Of a DNA stretch of 11,136 bases, positions 1 through 6,998 are shown in pieces. The DNA is taken from positions 1-11,136 of the forward strand of contig MSJH02000490.1 of the NCBI GenBank assembly GCA_001931875.2, read 5' to 3'. This stretch comes from Byssochlamys sp. IMV 00236 (taxonomy: Eukaryota > Ascomycota > Eurotiomycetes > Eurotiales > Thermoascaceae). The notes under the pieces were generated by a model. It was not told the DNA's origin and did no database searches. It worked only from the letters and a program-made list of their open reading frames with translations. The translations under genes and the position numbers were made by a program. Position 1 is the first letter of the stretch, and every line of letters begins with the position of its first letter.

Positions 1-86
1 AAAAAAAAAAAAAAAAAAAAAAAAAAAGAGAGCAAAGAAATAATAACCCCGCAATAAGTTTCCTTTTTTACTCAATCTTTACATAG
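1..86 (+). promoter_or_regulatory. Poly(A) tract and A-rich leader of the RlmN-like gene
   Basis: The window opens with 27 consecutive A, followed by an A-rich stretch and a short T-rich stretch before the ATG at 87. This is probably the core promoter and 5' leader, because homopolymeric dA/dT tracts are common nucleosome-excluding elements in compact fungal promoters. No TATA box is clear. The region is cut by the window edge, so nothing further upstream can be judged. Confidence 0.4.
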
Positions 87-1501
87 ATGCATAATCTTTC
101 CAGGCAATTCATTCGACAGTTCAAGAGACATTACGCAGCTATACAGCAACAAGCAGATGACTACAAGATCAACTTACTTGGTCTTACACTGGATGAGCTA
201 CAAGAAGAAATCGCTACTGTACCTAATGTCAGGCCTTATACAGCCCTTCAACTATGGCAGCAGATCTATCAACAGGGTCATACACAATTTGACGAAATGA
301 CAAACCTATCAAAAGAACTTCAGAATAGTCTATCAGATAAATATAAAGTATATTATGGAGACATCAAGGTAAGCATTGTTTTATTGTTAATACAAGTGAT
401 ATTAAACAGACATACAGTTGGATAAAATTGCTAGAGACAAGACCCGTAAATTTTTGATTGGATTCAAGAAAAATCAGCCAAGAGCCATGGTCGAAACAGT
501 GATTATACCTGAACCTGCACGATCTACATTATGTGTATCTTCACAAATCGGATGTTCTTTAAATTGTAGCTTTTGTCATACAGGAACACAAAAACTGGAA
601 CGTAGTTTGACAGCAGCGGAAGGTAAATGCAAAAAGGGTTTCTTGTTGACAGTGTTATTCATGATTACCAAGTTCTCGGCCAGTGCATGATTGCAGCAAA
701 ACAATCGGGTGACTTTCCCATCAAGAATAAGCGGACTGTTTCTAATATGGTGTTTATGGGACAGGGCGAGCCATTGTACAATTGGAAACAAGTGAGCAAA
801 GCAATCAAAATCTTGACTGATCAACGAGGTTTAAATTGGACAAAATCAAAGATTACAGTGTCAACATCTGGTGTGGTGCCATTGATACCAAAGATAGCTA
901 CCGAATTGGGTGTCTCACTTGCTATATCACTACACGCCACCAATAACGATTTACGTGATGTCCTTGTACCCTTAAATAAGACATTCCCATTAGAAATGGT
1001 GCTGGACGCCTGCAAAGAGTATGCACAGAGTATGGGAAACAAAGGAAGAAGAATAACGTTTGAGTAAGAAAAAGAGTCTTGTTTAATGCCGGTTATACTC
1101 ATTTAAAATAGATATGTTATGTTGAAGAACACAAATGATTCATTATCAGAAGCAAAGGCTATGGTTAACCTCCTCAGACAGTTACCGGCTCATGTGAATT
1201 TGATGTAAATCAGTTATTATTATGTATTACTAGTTACTAATACCAACTATAGTCCTTTCAATCCTTGGCCAGGTAGCGGGTATGAATCTACTAGTATGGA
1301 CCATATCGAAAAATTTGCCAATTTGATATCAAATAGTGGAATTCACTGTACTATACGTAGGCCTAGAGGCCAAGGTAAGCTACATGTATATAAGATTATA
1401 TGTATATATGTATATATATATTCATATTATAAATAGATATCATGGCTGCGTGTGGTCAATTGAAGAGCTCTGCTTTGAATAAAAAAATAAAGATGATTTG
1501 A
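87..1501 (+). CDS. rlmN: RlmN-type radical SAM 23S rRNA/tRNA adenine-C2 methyltransferase, six exons, 385 aa
   Basis: Exons are 87-368, 418-622, 673-1063, 1112-1204, 1253-1374 and 1437-1501; introns are 48-62 nt. Joined, they give 385 aa, close to the 384 aa of E. coli RlmN. The family uses a [4Fe-4S] cluster and SAM to methylate C2 of an adenosine in large-subunit rRNA (A2503 in E. coli) and in some tRNAs. The cluster motif is C140-x3-C144-x2-C147. The two family cysteines are present: C133 in TLCVSSQ and C370 in MAACGQL. Other family blocks are [26 protein letters not shown] and RRPRGQD. The first ~22 residues ([16 protein letters not shown]...) are basic with no acidic residue, so a mitochondrial presequence is likely (inference). 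The 623-672 intron uses an AAG acceptor; the nearer CAG at 651 would leave a 30-nt intron and a frameshift. The stop lies 41 bp before the next gene. Confidence 0.94.
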
Positions 1502-1542
1502 TTGGCTGAAAGCAAAATAAAAAATTTCATATCCAAAGAAAG

Positions 1543-3276
1543 ATGTTTTCAACTTCTTTATCCTCAATGTTTTCAAGTAAAACAATAACTTTACGCTTGA
1601 GTATTTCTTTAAATGATTAATTATTTTCTTGTATAATAGATCAACCAGCTACTTCCACTCCAGCATTCGGATTTGGGACACAACAAGCTAATACCAACAC
1701 AGGAGCCTTTGGGCAACAATCAGGCAATACATTTGGATTTGGTACATCTCAGCCTGCGACTGCCTTTGGTAATGCCAGCACACAACAACCACAACAAAGC
1801 ACTGGATTTGGGTTTGGTAATCAACAGAATAACGCGACAGGCTTTGGTTCTGGAGGAATAGGAGCAACAACAACAAATACAGGCTTTGGTGGATTTGGAA
1901 ACACACAGCAATCTAACACGACTGGTTTTGGCAGCGCACAAAATACTGCCTTTGGAGGATCCGGTACAAACCCGCCTGCATTCGGCAGTACACAAAATAC
2001 TGCCTTTGGAGGATCCGGTACGAATCCACCTGCATTTGGTGCAGTCTCTCAACCAGCCAGTAATACAGCATTTGGCGCAACCTCTCAACCTTCAAATTCG
2101 TTTACTTTTGGATCCCAAACCAATGCCAATCCCACTGCTAGCAGCACAACTGGATTTGGCTTTGGAGCATCTCAACCTTCAAGCACAAGCTCTGGATTTA
2201 GTCTTGCTGCTCCCACAACGAGTAATACACCATTCGGCACTGCGACTTCACAACCTGCTGCAGGTACCACTAGCTTTGGTTTTGGCACATCTCAGCCTAG
2301 CACTAGCACCACTGGCTTTGGCTTTGGTACGTCTCAACCTGCTACAAGCTCTACTGGTTTTGGCTTTGGCACGTCTCAACCTAGCACCAGTTCTACTGGC
2401 TTTGGCTTTGGTACGTCCCAACCTGCTACGAGCACTACAGGCTTTGGTTTTGGTACGTCTCAACCTGCCACTAGCACTAGTAGCTTTGGCCTTGTTACAT
2501 CACAACCCACTGCAACCACCACTAGCTTTGGCCTCGGCACAACACAACCTTCCACAGGCACTACTAGCTTTAGTTTAGGTACATCACAACCTTCTACAGG
2601 CACTACCGGCTTTGGTTTTGGTGCTTCTCAACCAGCCAATACAACCAACACATTCGGTAGCTTCGGTACTTCAGCTCAAGTAAATACTCAACAACAGCAA
2701 CAACAGCAACAGCAACAAGGGCAACTTTTAGATCTTAGAAACTGTTTCCCTGATACCAATGCACCTCACTTTGTCATTCGCCCTGACGGTATTACACGCT
2801 CAACTATTGCACCTAATCTTTTCTTTGGAGCGACACCCAAGGAAAGAGTTTTACCAGGAGGTTATACAAGTATATCAGCTATTCCCTCTAGCGTATCTGC
2901 ACCCAAACCAAAAGAATTACCTCGCTATTTGACCTCTGGTCTAATTTCGGTAAGAAACAAAACTTTTGACATGCTTTTTTTTTTAATAAATAATCATTGT
3001 CGTAATAGCCTGGAGGCGCTAGTGGAGTAAATAAACGCAACAAGACAGATGAATTGATGTCAAAGCAAGAAAGCACAGAAAAGAAACCAGAAGAAAGGTA
3101 AATCAAAATTAAAAAGGGGTGAAACACATCAATCTAATGATAATTTCAGTAAACAAAACATACAGTTATACGTCACAGATACCAACAACCAGCAGAAAAG
3201 CTTATTCAATCAAAAGAAGACAGATCCCTATCAAGGATTCTATAGAAACCTTAGAAATGATACGGCCATAGCTTAA
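1543..3276 (+). CDS. FG-repeat nucleoporin-like protein, four exons, 519 aa
   Basis: Exons are 1543-1576, 1640-2949, 3009-3097 and 3150-3276; introns are 63, 59 and 52 nt. Exon 1 encodes MFSTSLSSMFS and joins at an Asn codon; no nearer start fits the frame. Residues ~12-380 form an uncharged domain rich in G, F, S, T, Q and N, with about 37 FG dipeptides (GFGFGTSQP and AFG types). FG domains of this kind line the nuclear pore channel and bind transport receptors. A ten-Gln run (2689-2718) follows, then a C-terminal region of ~140 aa that is not low-complexity at first (CFPDTNAPHFVIRPDG, LFFGATPKERVLPGGYTS, LPRYLTSGLISPGG) and then becomes charged. I see no GLEBS motif, autoproteolytic Nup98 domain, RRM, CCCH zinc finger or long coiled coil, so it is not clearly Nup98, Nup35/53, Nup42 or Nsp1/Nup49/Nup57. 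It could also be a non-pore FG protein. Confidence 0.82.
1927..2034 (+). repeat. Two-copy 54-bp tandem duplication inside the FG domain
   Basis: Units 1927-1980 and 1981-2034 are nearly identical and encode FGS-x-QNTAFGGSGTNPPA, with a few differences that are mostly at third positions. Both contain a BamHI-like GGATCC. It is in frame with the nucleoporin reading frame and looks like a recent local duplication. Confidence 0.85.
2275..2652 (+). repeat. 42-bp coding minisatellite, nine in-register units
   Basis: Nine consecutive units of exactly 42 bp start at 2275, 2317, 2359, 2401, 2443, 2485, 2527, 2569 and 2611. Each encodes 14 residues of the form FGFGTSQP(S/A)TSTTG. Units 1-5 are most alike and units 6-8 drift (FGLV, FGLG, FSLG). 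Degenerate units with the same or near spacing extend upstream to about 2155 (2155-2196, 2197-2232 shortened to 36 bp, 2233-2274). The exact register preserves the reading frame, so copy number can change without disrupting the protein. Confidence 0.9.
2689..2718 (+). repeat. CAA/CAG tract encoding ten glutamines
   Basis: Ten mixed CAA/CAG codons separate the FG repeat domain from the unique C-terminal part of the nucleoporin-like protein. A GGG codon interrupts the tract and another CAA follows. The mixed codons suggest a fairly stable tract. Confidence 0.9.
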
Positions 3277-3664
3277 ATAAATAGTTTATATATTCGCGCG
3301 CCACATAGATGATGACTACTTGTGGCGTTAAATTATCAAGAGGACTGTTCCTACTAAATTTTAGTGCTAGTAAGACAGCACACGTGTAAACAAGATTTTT
3401 ATGGATGTAGTGTGTTTTTCATGACAAAAAAAAAAAAAGGAAAACATAATGACTCCCTCGCCAAGAGAATCATAAAGATGACATAAAAAAAAAGGCTCAA
3501 TTGATGCTAATGCTATTAGATCCTAGGGTTAGTAATTAGATTGTATGACAAGCTGTGTTTAATCAGTTCCTTGATTTCTAAAAAGCTATTGTTCTCTTTT
3601 TCTCTCATTTTCTACCTTTCATTCATTTTCCTATTTTCCTTTCCTTTCTTTTTTTTTTTAAAAA
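3277..3664. promoter_or_regulatory. 388-bp intergenic: 3' end of the FG gene and promoter of the surface-protein gene
   Basis: No coding region is supported here. The first part is the 3' end of the FG gene (AAATAAATAG directly after the stop). An inverted repeat of 7 bp (CGCCACA at 3299-3305, TGTGGCG at 3321-3327) follows. A palindromic ACACGTGT (3380-3387) contains the CACGTG E-box core bound by bHLH factors. Runs of A lie near 3425-3440 and 3484-3493. From about 3590 to 3660 the plus strand is almost purely C/T and ends in a T run and AAAAAATG, a pyrimidine-tract promoter/leader typical of highly expressed fungal genes. Short reading frames through this T-rich part are not genes. Confidence 0.5.
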
Positions 3665-4552
3665 ATGAAGAAGACTCTCATTATCTTTTTAGGCTTTATA
3701 TGGGTTGCAGAAGCATTCTGGTGTGAACTACTTCATACATGTCCCTCATCATCGAGTTCTGTTCCAGCAAGTACTCAATTATCTCCAACATCATCTTCCA
3801 ATCCTGTTCAATCAACCAGTATGAGTCAAGTGATTTCTGCTTCAGATTCAAGACCCACATCTTCAATTGCTTCATCAATGGTTCCTAGTTCAATTGCCAG
3901 CAGTAGTCTTGTATCATCCTCATCAATACAAGCATCATCAAGTGCACCTACTTCCTTCACTTCTTCTGCTGCCAGCAGGACTTCTTCTGTAGTCACCGGT
4001 AGCAGTAGTACCAGTAGCACGGCAACTCCCTCAAGTTCAGCGTCGGCTCAACAATCGAATGGAGGCAGTAACACAGGAGTCATCGTTGGTTCAGTATGTG
4101 GATTTGTGGCTATCTTGGCTGCTGGTTTTGCCTTTGCCTTCTTCACAAGAGTAAAAAGACGCAATCGTCGTCGTAACCAACGACTCTACAGCAACAACTC
4201 GACTTCACCTAATGAAGGTACATTTCAACCAGAAATGATCAGTCGTCCTTCGCCTGCTCCTGTAAATGCTTCTGTAGAGTATCATGACCCATCCACAGTG
4301 TCTCCCGTTCCGCCTAATGCTCAACCTTATGGTTACTATCCCTCTCCTCAAGCAGGATATGCTGATCCATACTATCCTCATCAGACATACTATAACGATG
4401 CATATTACCATCCTCAACAGATGCAACAACCACAACAAACATATTATGATCCATATCAACAATATCCCCCTGTCATGTCTTCTCAGCAATCCAGCAATAA
4501 GTATTCAGTTCCTCATACATATGACAAAACTCTCAAACCAGATTCAAAATAG
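3665..4552 (+). CDS. Single-pass cell-surface protein: signal peptide, Ser/Thr-rich ectodomain, TM, Tyr/Pro/Gln-rich tail, 295 aa
   Basis: A single uninterrupted exon. Residues 1-17 (MKKTLIIFLGFIWVAEA) form a signal peptide with likely cleavage before FWC. Residues ~27-135 are dominated by Ser, Thr, Ala and Pro, an expected site of dense O-mannosylation; Cys20 and Cys26 could pair. Residues ~138-160 (GVIVGSVCGFVAILAAGFAF...) are one transmembrane helix, followed by a strongly basic stop-transfer segment (RVKRRNRRRNQR). The cytoplasmic tail (~175-295) is rich in Tyr, Pro and Gln, with repeated YY and DPYY-like blocks. The architecture is that of fungal wall-stress sensors and Mid2/Skg6-like proteins, but I see no WSC cysteine pattern and claim no orthology. 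The start is fixed by the signal peptide and the T-tract-AAAAAATG context. The gene sits between an FG protein upstream and a convergent Smr gene downstream. Confidence 0.8.
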   Translation: MKKTLIIFLGFIWVAEAFWCELLHTCPSSSSSVPASTQLSPTSSSNPVQSTSMSQVISASDSRPTSSIASSMVPSSIASSSLVSSSSIQASSSAPTSFTSSAASRTSSVVTGSSSTSSTATPSSSASAQQSNGGSNTGVIVGSVCGFVAILAAGFAFAFFTRVKRRNRRRNQRLYSNNSTSPNEGTFQPEMISRPSPAPVNASVEYHDPSTVSPVPPNAQPYGYYPSPQAGYADPYYPHQTYYNDAYYHPQQMQQPQQTYYDPYQQYPPVMSSQQSSNKYSVPHTYDKTLKPDSK

Positions 4553-4673
4553 GTTTGCTTTTTTTTTTTTTTTTTTCTCTCTCTCTCTTTTTAATAAATA
4601 ATAATATAATAATAAAGGAGATTCGCTTTCCTTCTCCTTGTATATAAACTAACGTGTCCCTTTTGAATACATA
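4553..4673. terminator. Convergent 3' region with poly(T), CT repeat and AATAAA signals
   Basis: Between the stop of the surface protein and the stop of the convergent Smr gene. It holds an 18-T run (4559-4576), a short CT repeat, and plus-strand AATAAA at 4593-4598 and 4611-4616, likely poly(A) signals for the plus gene. On the minus strand the best candidate is ATTAAA in the same AT-rich block, so the two 3' ends probably overlap. Confidence 0.55.
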
Positions 4674-5530
4674 TTACATGATGACACAAGCATCGCCCTT
4701 GGCCATTTTATCAGTAATTCTATCAAGCCAAGAGAGATCACCCGTTCCTTTACCAAACTCGACATAAAGACAGCCTGGATTAGGAATGTTGGGCTGACAG
4801 CTCACATTGTACTTTCTGACAAGCTCAATGATCGCAGGCTTTAGTTTAGCAATTTGTCCTAGAATGATTCAATCAACTAAAGCCTTCAATATTGTATTCT
4901 ATTATAAATACCAGGACTATGAAGACCCTTCCCAACAATAATCACTAAATGATCCATGCCTGCAGACTGACAACGTTGAATAGCTTGTTCTACTTTCTCA
5001 CTGGCCTCTGTCACGAATAATCCGTGCAAGTCGATTTCATTTGGAGGACGTCCCTGATTTTTTTCTGTATAAAGTCAGATGCTATTGTTTTCTTTGTAAT
5101 GATAATACTCACTTGCATAAATGTATTCAGCAGCCTGTCGATTGAATTCTTTCATGCGTTCATCATGTTTATGTCCTTGAATGGATAATTGCTTGGCTAT
5201 ATATAAATGTATATAAGTATGCGTGAGGATAGAAGCGATGAATACAAAACCTTCTGCTCCGTCTCCGGATTGATAAGCTGCTTGACTTGCAGCATAAAGT
5301 TCATTTCTTTTTTCTGCTTCTTCGTGTGCCCTTTGACGCAAAGAAGAATATTGGTCGTCATCATCTACATCCTGAGAATGGTGGTAATGAACGGAGGTCT
5401 GTTGTTGAACATAGTGTTGTTCATAATGCTGGTGTTGGTCTTGGTTCTGCTGCTTCTTTACTGTTTCATATATTTTGATGCCCTCCTGGACAACCGTGGT
5501 CACCTTTTCAATAGACTGAGAATTCCCCAT
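4674..5530 (-). CDS. DUF1771-Smr domain protein with N-myristoylation and CaaX signals, four exons, 233 aa
   Basis: Exons on the minus strand are 5530-5251, 5196-5113, 5064-4912 and 4858-4674; introns are 54, 48 and 53 nt. Residues 61-124 (YSSLRQRAHEEAEKRNELY... to AAEYIYAKKN) match the DUF1771 helical module that often precedes Smr. The Smr domain begins at ~131 with EIDLHGL (the conserved DLHG) and has VGKGLHS where the family has GxG-H-S. Smr domains bind or cleave nucleic acid, for example RNA endonuclease activity in Cue2/NONU-1; here the activity is inferred. Residues 22-60 are rich in Gln, His and Asp. Two features are unusual. The N-terminus MGNSQSIE fits the myristoylation consensus (Gly2, Ser6). 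The last four residues are Cys230-Val-Ile-Met, a CaaX box. Intron 1 has a weak GTTTTG donor and no stop. The gene lies in tandem behind PSMA3, 77 bp from its stop. Confidence 0.92.
5197..5250 (-). other. Stop-free 54-nt intron 1 of the Smr gene
   Basis: This segment has GT..AG ends, but the donor (GTTTTG) departs from the GTAAGT-like donors elsewhere in the window. It is a multiple of three and contains no in-frame stop, so retention would insert 18 mostly hydrophobic residues (GFVFIASILTHTYIHLYI) into the DUF1771 helix. The spliced product gives the family-like GDGAEAKQLS join, so I treat it as an intron. Confidence 0.8.
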
Positions 5531-5607
5531 ATAAAAAAAAAAAAGAAATAAAAGAAAAAAGAGGGGTAAAATTTTTTGTGTTGCTAAAAATAAAGGTTTA
5601 TTTAATC
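5531..5607 (-). promoter_or_regulatory. 77-bp spacer: PSMA3 poly(A) signal and Smr gene leader
   Basis: On the minus strand this holds AATAAA (5602-5597), six bases past the PSMA3 stop, then a T/C-rich tract running up to the Smr start codon at 5530. Promoter and terminator elements must be compressed here or extend into PSMA3. Confidence 0.5.
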
Positions 5608-6688
5608 TTAGTCTTCCATTTCATCGTCTGAAGAGGATTCCTTTGCTAATCTTTCAGCTTCTGCCTTTAATTCAGCTGGTACAAATTGATGCTTATACTG
5701 TGATTCTGCACAGATCCAACTCAATTCCAATTCAAACTCTTTATCCTTTGCGTCATCATGGCATGTGTAGATACTAGGAAGCAGTTTAATACATGAATTG
5801 TTAAATATTTTAAGCTTACATTCTTGTGATCTCATTCACTGCTTCACGGGCTGTCATATTTTCTAAATCTAATTTCTCGATTTCCGTCTTGGCAACTGAT
5901 TTGCCCTTTCCAATGGCACAACCACGGTATCCCTATAGTCAATTCATGATGAATAAAGAACTAAATTAAATCATCTTGAATTTACCCAATAGACACCCGA
6001 GGGTTCAATCATGTATAAGTTGGGTGATTCTTTTTCAGTCATGGTGGCAACGATAGTACTTGTACCAAATGGACGAACACTAGAATATAAAGTATAAGCA
6101 GAGACATATTGTCCCAAACGATCAGCAATAGTCTATGTAACTTATGAGTCAATAGTGAAAGAATAAAATCACAATTTGTTACCTTTCCGGGAATAGGCTG
6201 TCTATAGATATCTCTCCAAGCTTGAGCTTCATCACGAGCTCTGTTCACAAGATGTCGACCGTCTGCTAATAAACCTGCAGTAGCCTATATAAAGTAATAA
6301 ATAAGAGTTTCTTTTTTGTTATTGCTTTTTTCTTGTTACAATGCCAATGTGAAGATCTGCACTTTGAATGCGACGATTAGCGCCTTGAACAAGTAATTTT
6401 GATTGAATGAGTTTTTCAACAGCCAAGACAACACCATCCTTTACTCGAAGACCAATAGCAGTTCTAAATAAATGAAAAATATAGTTGATGAATAAAAAAG
6501 AATCCTTTTCATTCTTTCATTCTTTCTCTTACCCGCTATTATCTACTGCTTTGTTTGCATATTCAACTTGGAAAACGCGTCCGTCAGGTGAATAAGTAGA
6601 AACTGATAAATCGTACTATCGTTATTTATGAATATCAAGCAAGTATGCGCACAACTATCAAACTTACTCCTGTACCAATTGAAGTCAT
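5608..6688 (-). CDS. PSMA3: 20S proteasome subunit alpha type-3 (alpha7), seven exons, 251 aa
   Basis: Exons on the minus strand are 6688-6668, 6615-6533, 6463-6340, 6284-6183, 6132-5986, 5932-5820 and 5773-5608; introns are 46-69 nt. The product is one seat of the outer alpha ring of the 20S proteasome, which gates substrate entry and docks activators; alpha subunits are not catalytic. The N-terminus MTSIGTGYDLSVSTYSPDGR followed by FQVEYA is the alpha-subunit signature. SIGTGYDLS, GLLADGRHL, YTLYSSVRPFG, GCAIGKG, AKTEIEKL and KDKEFELELSW match the PSMA3/PRE10 subtype rather than other alphas. The length is close to the 255 aa of human PSMA3. The C-terminus is an acidic Ser-rich tail (ESSSDDEMED), as in its orthologues, with likely CK2 sites. 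Exon 1 encodes only seven residues. The gene shares a 164-bp divergent promoter with the unassigned gene at 6853. Confidence 0.97.
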
Positions 6689-6810
6689 TTTGTTGTATGA
6701 AAAAAAAAAGAAAAACGTAAAGAGCATAAGGGCCGCGCGTACTTTTGACTTTTCGAAAACTCCGATACGGCCTACTGGGTGACATAGGCAAACTTTTTTT
6801 CTCTCTTTCC

Positions 6811-6842
<32 letters not shown>

Positions 6843-6852
6843 CACACAATTA
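6689..6852. promoter_or_regulatory. 164-bp divergent promoter between PSMA3 and the polyQ coiled-coil gene
   Basis: It contains a relatively GC-rich patch (GGCCGCGCGTAC at 6731-6742), a CCGATACGG inverted repeat (6762-6770) of the CCG-N3-CGG type that Zn2Cys6 factors can bind, and a CT-rich stretch ending in 30 consecutive T (6813-6842), ten bases before the plus-strand ATG. On the PSMA3 side is a short A-rich (T on minus) leader. I do not see the GGTGGCAAA proteasome element of yeast on either strand. Factor assignments are inference. Confidence 0.5.
6813..6842 (+). repeat. Homopolymer of 30 T
   Basis: Thirty consecutive T in the leader of the gene starting at 6853. It is the longest homopolymer in the window and is likely to be length-variable and error-prone in sequencing. 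It may act as a nucleosome-depleted promoter element. Confidence 0.95.
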
Positions 6853-6966
6853 ATGATGAGTCCCGCCAATTTCTATAATCAAGCCATGATACCTCCTCAT
6901 CCAATGTCTTCACGTGGACCTACTATAGGCATTCCAAACCCTCAATTCTTACAACAACAACAACAA

Positions 6967-6998
<32 letters not shown>

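Noticed and set aside
1..27. mRNA poly(A) tail or retroposon end
   Set aside because: It lies upstream of a spliced gene still containing its introns, and similar A/T tracts occur throughout the promoters here. The matching A run at 11117-11136 is equally promoter-like, although both could mark assembly edges.
623..652. A 30-nt GT..AG intron in the RlmN gene
   Set aside because: It is too short for this genome and leads to a TGA at ~688. Using the acceptor at 671-672 gives a normal 50-nt intron and the expected LTAAE-VLGQ join.
87..1501. Frameshifted bacterial-style rlmN pseudogene or contamination
   Set aside because: Each frame change coincides with a GT..AG intron of 48-62 nt, and the join restores family sequence. 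This is a normal spliced eukaryotic gene.
1720..2463. Open frames antisense to the FG repeats (for example 1720-2088 and 2248-2463 on the minus strand)
   Set aside because: They are Arg/Ser/Lys-rich mirror images of the repeat with no family resemblance. The codon bias of the repeat keeps the antisense frame open.
2275..2652. CRISPR-like array
   Set aside because: Units are directly adjacent, with no unique spacers, and are translated in frame as FG repeats.
3541..3726. Small plus-strand protein rich in Phe/Ser/Leu
   Set aside because: It arises from the pyrimidine-rich leader of the gene at 3665 and overlaps its signal peptide in another frame.
5207..5551. Plus-strand hydrophobic open frame
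   Set aside because: It is antisense to Smr exon 1 and intron 1, with no homology-like features.
6689..6852. Yeast-type proteasome control element (GGTGGCAAA)
   Set aside because: Not found on either strand. GTTTGCCTATGTCACCC on the minus strand only loosely resembles it.
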